This document shows, piece after piece, positions 33,223 through 45,706 of a stretch of DNA of 64,000 nt. The position numbers were made by a program, and so were the translations under genes. The stretch covers positions 21,049,010 to 21,113,009 of the forward strand of contig OX359282.1 in the NCBI GenBank assembly GCA_947179155.2, read 5' to 3'. Below the pieces are notes generated by a model that had not been told where the DNA came from, did not search any database, and saw only the letters and a list, made by a program, of their open reading frames with translations. How positions within the stretch are numbered: position 1 is the first letter of the stretch; each line of letters opens with the position of its first letter. The stretch comes from Hedera helix (Eukaryota > Streptophyta > Magnoliopsida > Apiales > Araliaceae).

Positions 33223-36200
33223 TGTAATGACCACGTATATTAAGCTCCATTGTAAATAGTTAATTATAATATTTATCAAGAAAATAATATTTTTATATGA
33301 TTATGTTGAACATGAAGTGATTTAATATATCTATAGCTATGTATATATTAAATTATCACATGATGAGGAAATAAAGAGAGAAGCCATGTAACATATTTAT
33401 AAGAGTATAAATATGAGAATTAAATACCCTAAGGGTTATATGATTATTAAAGTTCATGGATTAAATTAAATTGATATGGACTAGCCCAAACCAATTTAAA
33501 TAGCAAGTCTATTTGGATTTTGATATTTATTTACTAGTGTTAGTAAATTAAAGTCCATTATGATTAAACTAGTAACCCAAATGTGGAATTAAATTATTTG
33601 ACTAACTAGTAGCTCAAACAATGTAAAGTGAGACCAACTGATTAACTGAAAGCCCAATCTTTTAGCCCACTTGGAAAATGTTCACATGGTGACTTATTTA
33701 ACTAATTAAGTAATAAAAAAAAATTAAAGGAAAATCCACAAAACTATGGGGGTGGCCGGTCTTGTAGGGGACCCACAATGGGTGTGATGGTTGCTTCACT
33801 TTTACTCCAAAATCATGTGCTATCTTCCATTTTTCTAAGCAACCAAGCCACTTGTCAATTAGAGAGTTAGAAAATCCCTTAAAAGGTGGAGCTTCGAGGG
33901 ATAAGAGATAGAAATCTATAGATATATGCTATGTAGGTATTATGCTAGCATAAATTGACTAACACATGTGTTAGGCTACTTGGTTATTTCATTTCATTAA
34001 GTCTAGCAAAAGTTCTCTCCTTCTTATTTCTTCTAAGTTCTTAAAACAACTTGAGAGCAAGAGAAATATTTGAGAGGGAAACCTAGAGGGGGGCTGCCGA
34101 ATATTGAAGAAAGGAAGGAGCTTGGGTTCATGCCAACTAACTTCACAATATTTAAGCGTTTATGCGCATTTTTGCGGGTTTAAGGATTTAAATAATTTTT
34201 GAGAGTTAAATCTCTATGAAAAATTATTTTTAAACTCTTGTATACTTGATAAACTTGTTATATGGGGTATCATGTCTTAAAGTGCCAAAAATAATTATTT
34301 AAATGCTTGGATGATAAGGAAATCAAAGTAGCGTTTTTGCGAATATCGCTTGAAAAGCACTAAACAGTCCACTTATTTTGCACTGTCGCCATGTTTAAAC
34401 CGTAAGCTATTTTTGAGATCCGCCAACTCTCAGTGGTGCGTCTAGAGGTTAACTAAACGACCCAACTGGATTTACTCAAAAATATTAAACGAGCTGCCCA
34501 TACGATCTTTTCCCTTAAAACAGTTTTTAAAAAAATAATGTTTGGCAGCTACTGATGTTAAAATCTTAGGGGCATTTTCGTCCAGAAAATTTACTCAAAA
34601 AAATTCTGCCCCTTTGAGAAATTAAACTTCAGTAAGTTTAGCACGTTTCCTGAAAAAATGAGCATATTTCGATGAAAAAACATGGCAGATACAGCTCAAG
34701 CGACAAACAGTGTTTTTAAAAAGAAACGTTAATAACGGGAGCTAAGTAAGTCGAAACACTACGAAATTTTTATGGTAAACACTGGGTACCGAGAAGAGTC
34801 TACTGTGTAAATTTCGTTGCGTTCCAATAAAACCTAAAGAAATGAAAATTCCTGCCATTTTTGGAGTTACCGAGCCAATTAAAGATAGTTATTTTAATTG
34901 GAAAATTCCCATAAAATCAGTTTAGTACTAAAACGTCATATGTTAAGTAATCCCAGAAGGAAGAAAAATAATAAGTCTTGTAGCTATATTTTGTACCTAC
35001 ATTTGACTTAAGGATTAATGAAGAAAAATTGTAAAAGAGAGTTAATTAATTAAATAAAGTATTTTTACGGTCTAGTATTTGTTAAGAAGACTTAATATGA
35101 TTAAATGAGTGTATTTTGGTTATTTTATAAAAAAAATTTATTAATGACATCTTTTGGTCTCTTAATGAAGTAATAAGAATTAATAAACTATTTAGTAAAA
35201 TATTTTATTATTATGTGATTAAAGTATTATTAAATAATTAATAGTATTAGTTAGTGACTAAAATGTTATTAAGAGATTAATAACATTGATTAATGATTAA
35301 AATATTATTAAGTGATTAATAATATTAAGTATTGACTAAAATATTATTAAGTGATTAATAATATTAAATATTGATTAAAATATTATTAAATGGTTAATAA
35401 TATTAGTTAAGGATTAAGGTGTTATTAAGTTGTTAATAACACTAGTTAGCAATTAAAATATTATCAAATGGTTAATAATATTAGTTAATTTATATAATGA
35501 GATAGTTAAATGTTTAATTAATTACTTAGTGATTAATTGTGATTAAGATCAATCATTCGTATTTATTAATTGAAGGATCAACCTTAACAACGCTAGATCT
35601 TTCAAAGTGAAGTTAATTTAACTGCTTAGCCGTAATCATCGAAGCAGGCAAGTTTCTCCTATACTCAGACTTTTATTTTCCGAGCAAGTTTCATAATTCC
35701 TAATCGAGTTACGGTTTCAATTGAATATTTGTGGTTTAATTATTGCTAATTATTCCACTTCACTGATTATTATTGACATTCGCACTTAGTGCATTTGAAT
35801 TCATGTTCATTATTGATATGCGAAGTATCTAAAATTCTTTTATTCAAGAGTTGTTTAAGAAGTAGTCTAAGCTAATTGTTTCAGCTAGACTTTATATGAA
35901 TAATGTTTTATAAGCTTTCCAAACTAATAGTTGGTGCGGATTCTTAGACTGAAGAACAAATTTCCTAAGTTATCGGTTATCCGATTTCAGTAAGGACTGA
36001 ATGTTATGCATACACATAGCGTACGAGAGGCTGATCCCCTCAAGTACAATTTCCTTGAGAATATAACCTAAAAGGGTCAGTTGAATGATTGATTCCTTAG
36101 CAGATGTTCATGGTCTATTTGACGATTCAGTAAAGATAAATCAATAATTATCATTTGATTTAAGCATTAATGATATTATTCATTATTCAATAACTGTTTT

Positions 36201-36582
36201 ATACATTGTTGAATCATCTGAGATTATTCTTTAAATCATGTTTTATACACTCTTGCTATATCATGCCATCTATTTCAGATGAGCCCGAAAGTTCTAAGAA
36301 ACGCAAAGGCAAGGGCAAGGTCCAGGAATAGAAGCTTTACGGTTTTATTTAAGCTTTATATGTTTTAAGATATGTAACACGAACCCTTTTTGTAATACTT
36401 AAGCTTTCGTGATGTTCTTACTTTAAGGTTAATAGACCTTGGGACTAGAAAGTCATTGTAATAAACAACATATGTTTATTTATTTTCCGCATTTGTATTA
36501 CATGTTGTTTAGCAGAGATTGTTTATATTATTGCGTGAGCACCAAATTCGAGGTAGTGGTACCTAAATTTGGGGGCGTCACA
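33223..36582 (+). repeat. Element E 3' LTR
   Basis: 3.36 kb, starts TGTAATGACC and ends GGGGGCGTCACA. A TATA-like TATAAATA is at 33406-33413. A hairpin array lies at 35224-35484, about 1.1 kb from the 3' end. Confidence 0.88.
35224..35484 (+). repeat. 39-bp hairpin array in the E LTR
   Basis: Seven units start at about 35224, 35262, 35301, 35340, 35380, 35419 and 35458. Each is a stem of 10-11 bp around a 4-base loop. The usual arm is AATATTATTAA. Units 2 (AATGTTATTAA) and 6 (GTGTTATTAA) have changes in one arm matched by changes in the other, so pairing is kept. Confidence 0.85.
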
Positions 36583-36830
36583 AGGTTCATGATATAGCAA
36601 GGGTGAACAACTAGTTTGCTCAACAAGTTTAAATGACAAAGGAAACAATATATCATGAATGAAAGGGAATAGCTGAAACAATTCAACAATATGAATAACA
36701 TAAGCAGTAATAATAATTTGCTTTTAGAATCAAGATAGTCAAATAGACTATGAATTATAAACATCCACTGGAGTCAATAGCAGGTTGACCCAATGGTTAC
36801 TACCGAAAATATATACCCGAGGGGATCAGC
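36583..36830 (-). repeat. LTR fragment F, second piece
   Basis: Matches the C LTR after its first ~310 bp (compare 46319-46570), starting AGGTTCATGATATAGC and ending GGGGATCAGC, where element C begins. With 30257-30401 it forms one LTR split by E. Confidence 0.8.
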
Positions 36831-38109
36831 TGTGATGCCCCCAAATTCGGGTTCTAAATACCCGGATCCGGTCATCGCGATCCAATACAAACATTTACCT
36901 CTAAACAACATACAATAACTAAATGCGGAATAATAAACATATGTTGTTCATTCAAAAGGTGTTACTAGTTCCAAGATACGATAACCTTACACAAAAGTAC
37001 ACAAATATCCTTAATAAAGTACTTAGGATTTATATTACATAACAATTAATTTAATTAACTAGAAGGCTGCATATCGAAGTCTATCACTTCATCTTTCCTT
37101 TACCCTTGTTCTTTCCCGAAGTCTCGGGTTGCACTGCAATAAGGTTTCATGATATAGCAAGAGTGAGCAACTAGTTTACTCAACAAGTTTAAATAACAAC
37201 AAGAAATAATATATCATGAATGAAAGGGAATAGCTAAACAATTCAACAATATGAATAATATAAGCAGGAATAATGATTTCCTTTTAAAATCAAGATAGTC
37301 AAATAGACTATGAACTATAAATATCCACTGGAGTCAATAGCAGGTTGACCCAATAGTTACTACCAGAAATATGTACCCGAGGAGATCAGCCTCAGTACAA
37401 TATGCGTATGCTTAATATTTAATTTTCGTATTTTTGTACCTGATATTAGATACAGGGTACTCCCCTATAATAAAGGGGTGTTCATAATAGTCTAAGAATC
37501 CGCATCTTCAATGATTTTGATAGCTTTTAAAATCTTTAACATAAATGTCTAGCCGAACAATGACTTAGACCTACTTTGAACAGTTCTTTAAAGAATAGAA
37601 CAATAATTAAGTACAAGTCAATGACTGTACGATATCAAGTGCAATAAGTGCGAATAACAATAATATCGATGTGACATAATTGCAAAGTAATTAAACCACT
37701 CAAAGCATGCTTGGAAATAACAGTTCAAGCTTAGATAAATAATTTGCTCAATGAAATGAGTTTAGAGATAAGGAACTTGCCTGTCTGCTCAGCTACAATA
37801 AATGTTTAGCTTTAACTAACTTGCTTTGAAAGACCTAACATTAATAAAGTTGGTCTAATAATTAGTACGACGTATTTGCACAACTATACGCTCACTAAGA
37901 TACTTATCTATCACATAAGTACTAACACATAATTTACATTAATCAAAACAATAATATTAACCTTATAGACCCTTAATCATTTTAGGTTAATAATTTAATA
38001 AGTTAGAAAATATTTTTCTTAAGTGTTGGACACTTATTAAACCCTTAAACAACTTATTACAATTGTTTAATTAAAGCATAATTAAGTTCAATTTATTTTA
38101 TTAACTCAC

Positions 38110-38670
38110 TCTCTATTTAATTACTATTTAATCTTGATTAAATAGAAATTAATTAATTAACTCTAGTTATTATTTAAAATAAATAGTAACTAATTATACT
38201 TACTTATTATTTAATAATAATTAAATAATAAATAATTATTGATTTAATTTTAACCTTCTTTAATTTAATATTAATTAACTAATAGTTAACTAAGTAATTA
38301 ACCTTACTTATTATTTAATTTAAGGAAATTAAATAATAGTTTACTAATTTTAATCCTCTTTAATTATTATTTAATGTCAATTAAATAATAATTAATTATT
38401 TAATTAATTTTAATTATTGTTTAAGATTAAAATTTAATTTATTTATAATTATTTATTATTTAAATTAAATAATAAATTATTAATTAAATAACTTAATTTT
38501 CCTTAATCATTATTTAATGCTAATTAAATAATAATTAATTACTTAATTATCCTTATTTATTATTTAATAATATTTAAATAATAAATAATTAATTTATAAA
38601 TTTGTATCTCTCTTTAATTATTATTTAATAGGAATTAAATAATAATTGCTAATTTATCCCCTTTATTTAT
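38110..38670 (-). repeat. Hairpin array in the C 3' LTR
   Basis: At least eight AT-rich hairpins spaced roughly 60-75 bp, for example CTATTTAAT/ATTAAATAG (38124-38145) and TTATTATTTAAT/ATTAAATAATAA near 38201-38230. Loops are 3-6 bases and change more than arms. Its position, about 1.2 kb from the LTR 3' end, matches the arrays in D and E. The 5' LTR copy is at about 47284-47840. Confidence 0.75.
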
Positions 38671-38999
38671 TATTAACATTTTAAATAATAAATAAATAAT
38701 AAATTTATTTAACTTAACCATGATTTAGCTAACAAGATTAATATTTAAAATATTTAAATATTAAACTTAATGAAAAATATCTTCCCCAATATCATTTTTG
38801 TATTATTATTATTTTTGTTATAATTTTAAATTAGTTTTTAAATATTTAAATTAATTAAATTTAACCCGAATGGCATTTCTGTAAATAAGTTGAAAACTGA
38901 TTCGAGGGCAGAATAGTAATTTCGCCCAGAAAAACACGGAGGGGCAGAATTGTAATTTCCGCAAAATACGACTACCGCGCATTGCGCGTGCAGCATAAG

Positions 39000-39125
39000 A
39001 AACGGCCCAAAACGATGCCGTTTTGAGAAGCCGAAAACGGCTTCCGCGCGGAGTAACTTTCTACAGACGCCAAACGACGTCGTTTGGCTCCGCGTTTTTT
39101 CTGCCAAAAGTTTGCGCGCATTGCC
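39000..39125 (-). promoter_or_regulatory. GC-rich palindrome cluster in the C LTR
   Basis: A GC-rich island in an AT-rich LTR, with AAAACGATGCCGTTTT, CCGAAAACGG and the perfect 18-bp palindrome CCAAACGACGTCGTTTGG at 39070-39087 (also 48254-48271). The GACGTC core is the type bound by plant bZIP proteins. It lies in the 5' part of the LTR, where U3 is expected. A regulatory role is inferred. Confidence 0.45.
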
Positions 39126-39899
39126 CGGACTGTTCCCTTTTTTTTCTTCCCCTTTAGCAGAATGTGAACAGTGCTCCAGCATACACATTTTAAATAAAAA
39201 TATACCATCAAGTAAGCTTTAACTCTTCAATAAAAATCCAAAAAAATTACCAATAACTTAATATCAATTTATAACATGAAAATTTAATTTTTCATGATTT
39301 AATATCATTCTTTTTTTATAAAAAATTTTACATCACATAAACTACCATAAATCATAACTTTTTGTATATAACTCCATTTTAAGTGATTCAAACTTTGTCA
39401 AATTTTATTATTCTCCACTTGGGCTACTAAATGACCCATGTTGGGCTAATTTAATAATTTACACATTAATTATTCAATCCATGATTAAATAAATAATTAG
39501 ATTGAATAAATAATTAAATATTCTAACCCATAAGTATTAAATTACTAAATGGACTAAGAAATATTATTATTAATATTTCACATTATTTACATTAATTAAT
39601 AATCATATTAATTAATTTATTATATTTAATTAACTCATTATATTCAATTTAATTAAATATTTAAGTAATAGGAAACTTATCAATTATTTTGATATTAAAA
39701 TTGTAGGGTTTGTTTACTAATTTAATAACATATTAGTAATCCCCTTTAATTAATTCTAGTAATTAAGTACATAATCATTTAGTTACGTAATTAATTAATC
39801 ACATAAAAAGATTTAAATAATCTCGTAAAACTAACTCTTTAGAAATTAAATCAATAATTTAATTAATAATGACGTGGAAATTCTAGGACATTACATTCT

Positions 39900-39918
39900 C
39901 CCCCCCCCCCCCCCCCCC
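39900..39918 (-). other. Polypurine tract of element C, a run of 19 G
   Basis: Nineteen C on the + strand, two bases from the LTR terminus. The other elements here have mixed A/G tracts, so an unbroken G run is unusual; its length may be unstable or misassembled. Confidence 0.75.
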
Positions 39919-39954
39919 TTATAAAAATTCCGTCCTCGGAATTGTAAAATAAGG

Positions 39955-41163
39955 TTACTCAAATAAAAACGGGTAATTTGCCCTCATTTCCTCCTCTAGT
40001 TCCCACGTAGCTTCTTCAATTGCGTGATTCCTCCAAAGTACTTTAATCGAATAAATTATCTTATTTCTCAGCTTCTGTTCCTTCCTATCGAGTATCTGAA
40101 CAGGAAGTTCTTCATATGACAAGTCCTTCCCGACTTGAATTGGTTCATAGGAGATAACGTGCTTGTAGTCCGATTTATACGGCCGTAACACTGACACATG
40201 AAACACGTTGTGAATGTGCTCCAGTTCAGGAGGTAATGCTACCTCGTACGCCACTTCACCGACTCACCTCAAAATTTCAAACGGTCCTATGAACCTAGGG
40301 CTCAGCTTGCCCTTTTTACCAAAACGAATCTTCCCCTTCCAGGGAGATACCTTCAGAAATACGAAACTGCCCACGTCGAAGTTCCGCTTTTGGCGATGTA
40401 AATCCGCGTACTTCTTTTGACGATCTTGAGCTGCTACTAGTCGATTTCTGATAAGTTTTACTGTGTCTGCAGTCTGCTGCACCATTTCAGGTCCAAGCAG
40501 TTTTCGCTCACCAACCTCGTCCCAACACAACGGTGTTCGACATTTTCTTCCATAGAGCGCTTCGTTCGGTGGCATGCCGATACTAGCGTGATAGCTGTTG
40601 TTGTAAGCAAACTCCACTAGTGGCAAATGGTCGTCCCAACTGCCCTTTAGGTCCATTACGATCGCTCGGAGCATATCCTCCAGAGTCTGAATCGTTCGCT
40701 CGCTCTGGCCGTCAGTTTGAGGATGGTATGCTATGCTTAACCTCAACTGTGTTCCCATCCTTGCTTGCATACTTCTCCAGAAATTTGACGTGAAGCGCGG
40801 ATCTCTATCGGACACAATCGATACCGGCACTCCATGTCGTGACACTATCTCCTTCACATAGAGCTTCACTAACTGCTCCAGATTGTACCGTATTCTGATA
40901 GGTAAAAAATGAGCTGACTTGGTCAGACGATCCACTATTACCCAGATGGCGTCCAAACCTTTATGTGTCGGTGGCAAACCCACCACAAAGTCCATTGTGA
41001 TGTGTTCCCACTTCCACTCCGGAATCTCTAGTGGTTGAAGCAGTCCGCTCGGCCGCTGATGCTCTGCTTTAACCCGCTGGCATGTCAGACATCGACTGAC
41101 ACATTCTGCCACTTCGCTCTTCATATTCGGCCACCAAAAATATTGTCTTAAATCCTGATACAT
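39955..41163 (-). pseudogene. pol: Element C integrase and chromodomain
   Basis: In frame with the upstream pol, after TAG 41209-41211. HHCC ends in CLTCQRVKAEHQ. The catalytic core is intact (MDFVVGLP, VSDRDPRF, GQSERTIQ). The GPFEIL segment is followed by TGA 40264-40266, then the chromodomain (LPVQILDRKEQKL..KVLWRN..EATWELEEEM). Chromodomains direct this lineage to heterochromatin. Nearly all domains could be read if the stops were suppressed. Confidence 0.9.
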
Positions 41164-41208
41164 CTTCGTACTCCCGGGATGTACTGAGTACCTTGTATTA
41201 TGAGCTTC

Positions 41209-43436
41209 CTAAAGAATCTCTTCCCGAAGCTCCGGATCTAACGGTACCCAAACTCTCCCTTCGAACCTTAGCAACCCTGTGCTATCAATCTTGTACTTAA
41301 GCTCATCGCCTTCAGCAAGTCGCTTCTTAATACTATCACAATCTCCATCCTTTTCCTGAGCCTCTTTGATCTTGTCTAATAAGGTCGGGCTTACTGTTAC
41401 TGTAAATAACTTCTCGTCTGGCTCCATCGGATATTTGATCTCCAACTCCAAACGTTCAAAATCTCTCACCAACTCTTCCTGAATTGTTAGCTTCAGCAAC
41501 TTCTCCCTGCCTTTTCTGCTCAAGGCATCTGCTACTACATTGGCCTTGCCCGGATGGTACAGAATCTCACAGTCGTAATCTTTGATCAATTCTAACCATT
41601 GGCGCTGCCTCATATTCAACTCCTTCTGAGTGAAGATATATTTCAGACTTTTGTGGTCTATATATATCTCACACTTCTCGCCATACAGGTAGTGCCTCCA
41701 AATCTTTAAGGCGAAAACTACCGCTGCTAACTCCAGGTCATGAGTCGAGTAACCCTTCTCATAATCCTTTAATTGCCGTGACGCATACGCAATGACCTTG
41801 CCGTGTTGCATTAGCACATAACCAAGACCCTTGTGTGAAGCATCACTGTACACTACGAACCCTCCCGTGTCGTCCGGTAAAGCCAACACTTGTGCCTGAC
41901 TCAACCTCTTCTTCAGCTCCATAAAACTTTCCTCGCACTTTTTCGACCAAACAAACTTCACAGTCTTTCGGGTAAGATTGGTCAACGATGATGCTGTCTT
42001 TGAAAAATCCTGAATAAATCTCCAATAATACCCCGCTAACCCTAAGAAACTCCTGATCTCAGTCGGCGTCTTCGGTTGTTCCCAATTGATAACTGCCTCC
42101 ACCTTTGCTGGATCCACCGAAACACCGTCCTTGTCGATAACATGACCTAGAAACTGCACCCTCTGCAACCAAAATTCACACTTCGAAAACTTGGCGTACA
42201 ACTTCTCCCTTCTCAAAGCCTCCAATGCGATCCGTAAGTGTTCTGCATGTTCTTCCTCCATCTTCGAATACACCAATATGTCATCAATGAATACGACAAT
42301 GAACTTGTCCAAGTACTGCTTGAACACTTTGTTCATCATATCCACGAATGCCGCTGGTGCATTCGTCAGTCCAAATGACATCAATAGAAACTTGAAATGA
42401 CCATAACGAGTTCTGAATGCCGTTTTCGGGATATCCTCCTCCCTCACCTTCAGTTGATGATAACCCGTCCTCAAATCTATCTTCGAAAAGTATTTCGCCC
42501 CCTTAAGTTGATCAAACAGATCATCAATTCTGGGTAGCGGATACCTGTTCTTAATGGTGACCTTGTTCAACTCCCAGTAATCAATACAAAGCCTCATTGA
42601 ACCATCCTTCTTCTTTACAAACAGAACCGGTGCTCCCCATGGTGACACGCTTGGTCTGATGTAACCTTTATCTAACAGTTCCTGCAGCTGAACCATCAAT
42701 TCTTTCATTTCTACTGGTGCCATACGATACGGCGCCTTCGATATCGGTGCGGTCCTCGGTACCAAATCAATAACAAACTCCACTTCTCTGTCCGGCGGTA
42801 ACCCCGGAATCTCATCTGGGAAAACATCAGCGAATTCCCGTACAACAGGTATCTGACTCAGTTCGCCCTCGACACGTCGAGTATCGACCACATGAGCCAA
42901 ATAACCTACGCACCCTTTCCTGAGAAACTTTCGTGCTTGCATCATCGTCAGACAACTTGATTGTCTCGGCGATTTACTACCGTAAAATATAACTTTGGAC
43001 CTATTCGGAGTCTTTAAGTGCACACACTTCTTCTTACAGTCAATAACCGCCCCGTGACTCGATAGCCAATCCATCCCTAGGATTATATCAAACTCCCCCA
43101 GACGAATCGGTATCAAATCTACGTTAAGTCTAAACCCTCGTAATTCAGCACAACAGTTCCTATGAATGTAGTCTACGGGAATGATTCCTTTGTTTGCTAC
43201 TTCTACGTTCATAGGGTGTTCTAGCTTTTCTTGAGGTAAATCTAATCTCTTAGCAAAATCTTCATAAACAAATGAGCAGGTAGCACCCGAATCAAACAAT
43301 ACATATGCATTAATATCATTGATCGGGATGATACCTGACACCACGTCCTTGGAGTCGACTGCATCCTGCACAGTCATGTTGAAGGTGCGCGTTGTGGGTC
43401 GGTTGGCCTGACTGGTTGGCCCTCCAATGTTCAGCC

Positions 43437-43482
<46 letters not shown>

Positions 43483-44511
43483 GCCTCTGTTGCCACTCCC
43501 AGCGTCTCCCTTCCTCTTTGGGCAGTCCTTGGCATGATGATCGGTTGCTCCACAGGAAAAACATACTCCCTTCATCTTTTTCGGGCATTGTGGAGCCATG
43601 TGTCCCGGCTGCCCGCAGCTATAGCAAACATTTTTTTCTTTCAAGCATTCGCCCGTGTGGTTCTTACCACAATTGTTGCATTTGCCAACCTTCTTAGTCT
43701 TTCCCCCGGGTTTGCTGCCTCCAGTCGATTGGCTCTCATTCCATTTCCTTTTATTGGGATTGCTGCCTCCGCTGCTTCCCGTCTTCTGCCCGTCATGACC
43801 CTTCTTCCTCTCCTGGTTGAATTTAGCCAAGGCCTCACTGTCACCTTCTGCAATGATTGCCCTTTCCAATAGCTCTGCAAAGCTCTTGATTTTTAATACC
43901 GCCACAGAACGGTACATCCACGGCTTCAGTCCCAGCTCAAACCTCCGAGCCTTCCTAGCCTCCATATCAACTTGATGAGTTGCAAACCTTGCCAACTCAT
44001 TAAACTTGGCCGCATATTCGGCCACAGACATGCTTTCCTGTTTTAACTCGAGGAATTTCACCTCCATTTCTTATTGCATGCTTTCTGGAAAGTAGTTTTC
44101 CAGAAACATTTCCTTAAAGCGTTCTCAGGTGATGACGCCTTCTCCCGCACGACCCTTGTTGGCCTTCCACCAGTAGTTCGCCTCTCCCTTCATCATGAAG
44201 GTAGCGAAACTAGTCTTCTGTCCTTCGGCCATCCTAGCGACCTCGAACGCCTTCTCTATTTCCTCGATCCAAGTCTGTGCTTCGATCGGGTTTAGAGTTC
44301 CCTGAAACTCCGGTGGTCCAACCAGTTTGAAGTCCTTAAAATTTGCCGAGTGCGGTGCTGGTTGCGGTGTTGGTTGTACTACCACTGGTGGGGGTCTAGT
44401 TTGCATGGCTTCCGCCAGCATTTCTGCAAACATCCTCATAGGATTGGGTTGATCCCCAACCTCACTCTCTGACTCTGGGATACATTGATTGCATGGTCTA
44501 CCTCTCGGCAT
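41209..44511 (-). pseudogene. gag-pol: Element C gag, protease, reverse transcriptase, RNase H
   Basis: Gag starts at 44511 (MPRGRPCNQC) with capsid motif FKLVGPPEFQGTLNPIEAQTW. It is interrupted by TGA 44125-44127 (Trp expected) and TAA 44071-44073, then open for 952 residues. Three zinc knuckles follow: an atypical short one, CNNCGKNHTGEC (C-X2-C-X3-H-X3-C), then CYSCGQPGHMAPQC and CFSCGATDHHAKDC of standard C-X2-C-X4-H-X4-C form. Next come a long poly-Asn tract, protease (FDSGATCSFV), RT (RLCIDYWELN, KIDLRTGYHQ, FIDDILVYSK) and RNase H (YSDASHKGLG, YIDHKSLKY). The frame ends at TAG 41209-41211. Apart from the stops it looks close to functional. Confidence 0.92.
43438..43482 (-). repeat. 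(AAC)n tract coding for poly-Asn in gag of C
   Basis: About 15 GTT triplets on the + strand encode a run of Asn between the last zinc knuckle and the protease. Trinucleotide slippage is the likely origin. Confidence 0.85.
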
Positions 44512-44914
44512 GATCTGCTAAAGAGCAAATCTTAGACTTATGCTTATAGTTCTACACATTATGTTAGCCAAATTAACATTTAAATTCAAAACTATATATC
44601 AAGCATATTTGATTTAAACAAGGAAATAACTGCATTTATATTCATATACCAATGTTTTAGAACAGACTAAACAAGTGGCATACTTCTATAAACGCTCAAG
44701 GCACAAGTTGCCTAATAACGACTATCCTCTTACGAACAAAAGTGAGGATTCACTACCATCAACCCCTTTAACAGAACAAAAGTTGGGGTCTAACTGACAT
44801 ACTATGCATACATCAAAACATAATGGCTTACAACAGCTGAAACATCCCTAATAGAACAAAAGGTAGGACTCACTACTACCTATCAATACAACTAAAGATA
44901 CTAACTGACAACAA

Positions 44915-45706
44915 TCAACACCTGCTGCGACGAACTGCCCGATGGTAAGCCTGCCGAACCAACTCATCAACTACACGATGCCTAATCACGCGGCGACTAC
45001 TGTCCGTCTCCCGAGGATACCTTATAACCCGGTCCCTCAAACGATCAAAGGAAACGTCCAAAGGATACTCCAGAGTGTCAATCCTGGTGGATCTAACTCG
45101 AGTCTCTCTCTCCAAGTTGCCTACCCTCATGGTAGCCCTGCGCCAAACCTCATGAATCTGAATCCGATCTATTCGCTCCCGGTCGAGCTCAGCTCTGGTG
45201 GCATAAAGAACTGTCTGACTATGCATTTCTCTGGCGTTTAGCTGATCTACAGTCTGCCTAAGTTGCCTGTTTTGCAATGCTAGCTGTTGTACCGTTGGAC
45301 TCGGCTGAGATGCAGCCTGCTCCAACTGCTGTATTTTGGCCTGCATTTCAGCCATCTTCTCCTTTAGCTCCATGTTCTCACCAGAGAACATGTAAGCTGC
45401 GTCCCTATACTGCTCCTCAGTCTGCTGGTGTATCTGGTTTTGCACCTCTAGGTGTTGAACCCTCTCCTCTAGCTCATCATTAGCCGTAGTCAGAGTATCA
45501 ATGATGTCACTGGCGGTAGTGCCCATGCCATCAACATACTCAGCTGGCTCCTCATCCTCAGTATTGGCCTCCTCCTCGCTGTACGGTCGCATCACTCCGT
45601 CCCAGACAGCGTCCTCTCGATCTCCCTCCTCGGGATCTGACTCTGGCTCCTCAACCGGGGATACAGGTGCAACGGGTGCATAACCTACATCCTGCTGCGT
45701 ATTCAT
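44915..45706 (-). CDS. Additional coiled-coil frame upstream of gag in element C
   Basis: Open from 45895 to the stop at 44915; the first good ATG gives 263 residues (MNTQQDVGYAPVAPVSP). The N-terminal third is very acidic (EEPESDPEEGDRED, EEEANTEDEEP). The middle has heptad-like repeats predicted to form a coiled coil (ELEERVQHLEVQ, ELKEKMAEMQAKIQQLEQ, LALQNRQLRQTVDQLNARE). The C-terminus is strongly basic (RHRVVDELVRQAYHRAVRRSR). It lies between the primer site and gag on the same strand. Extra frames of unknown function are known in some plant Ty3/gypsy elements. No stop interrupts it, unlike gag-pol next to it. The function is unknown. Confidence 0.6.
   Translation of the reverse strand: MNTQQDVGYAPVAPVSPVEEPESDPEEGDREDAVWDGVMRPYSEEEANTEDEEPAEYVDGMGTTASDIIDTLTTANDELEERVQHLEVQNQIHQQTEEQYRDAAYMFSGENMELKEKMAEMQAKIQQLEQAASQPSPTVQQLALQNRQLRQTVDQLNAREMHSQTVLYATRAELDRERIDRIQIHEVWRRATMRVGNLERETRVRSTRIDTLEYPLDVSFDRLRDRVIRYPRETDSSRRVIRHRVVDELVRQAYHRAVRRSRC

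Larger units (their letters stand above)
30991..36582 (+). mobile_element. Element E: 5'-truncated chromovirus (Tekay-like)
   Basis: Starts abruptly inside RT, then RNase H, integrase, chromodomain, polypurine tract and a full 3' LTR. The 5' LTR, gag, protease and most of RT are missing. The LTR is homologous to the LTRs of C (inverted) and D. It lies inside the minus-strand LTR F, with loss of about 165 bp of F at the join. Confidence 0.85.
36831..39895 (-). repeat. Element C 3' LTR
   Basis: 3065 bp. In element orientation it starts TGTAATGTCC and ends GGGGGCATCACA. It contains the hairpin array at 38110-38670 and the GC-rich palindromes at 38970-39125. Confidence 0.9.

Noticed and set aside
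43392..43697. Poly-Cys and poly-Gln frames opposite and beside gag of C
   Set aside because: Other-frame readings of the (AAC)n tract; the Asn frame with zinc knuckles is the real one.
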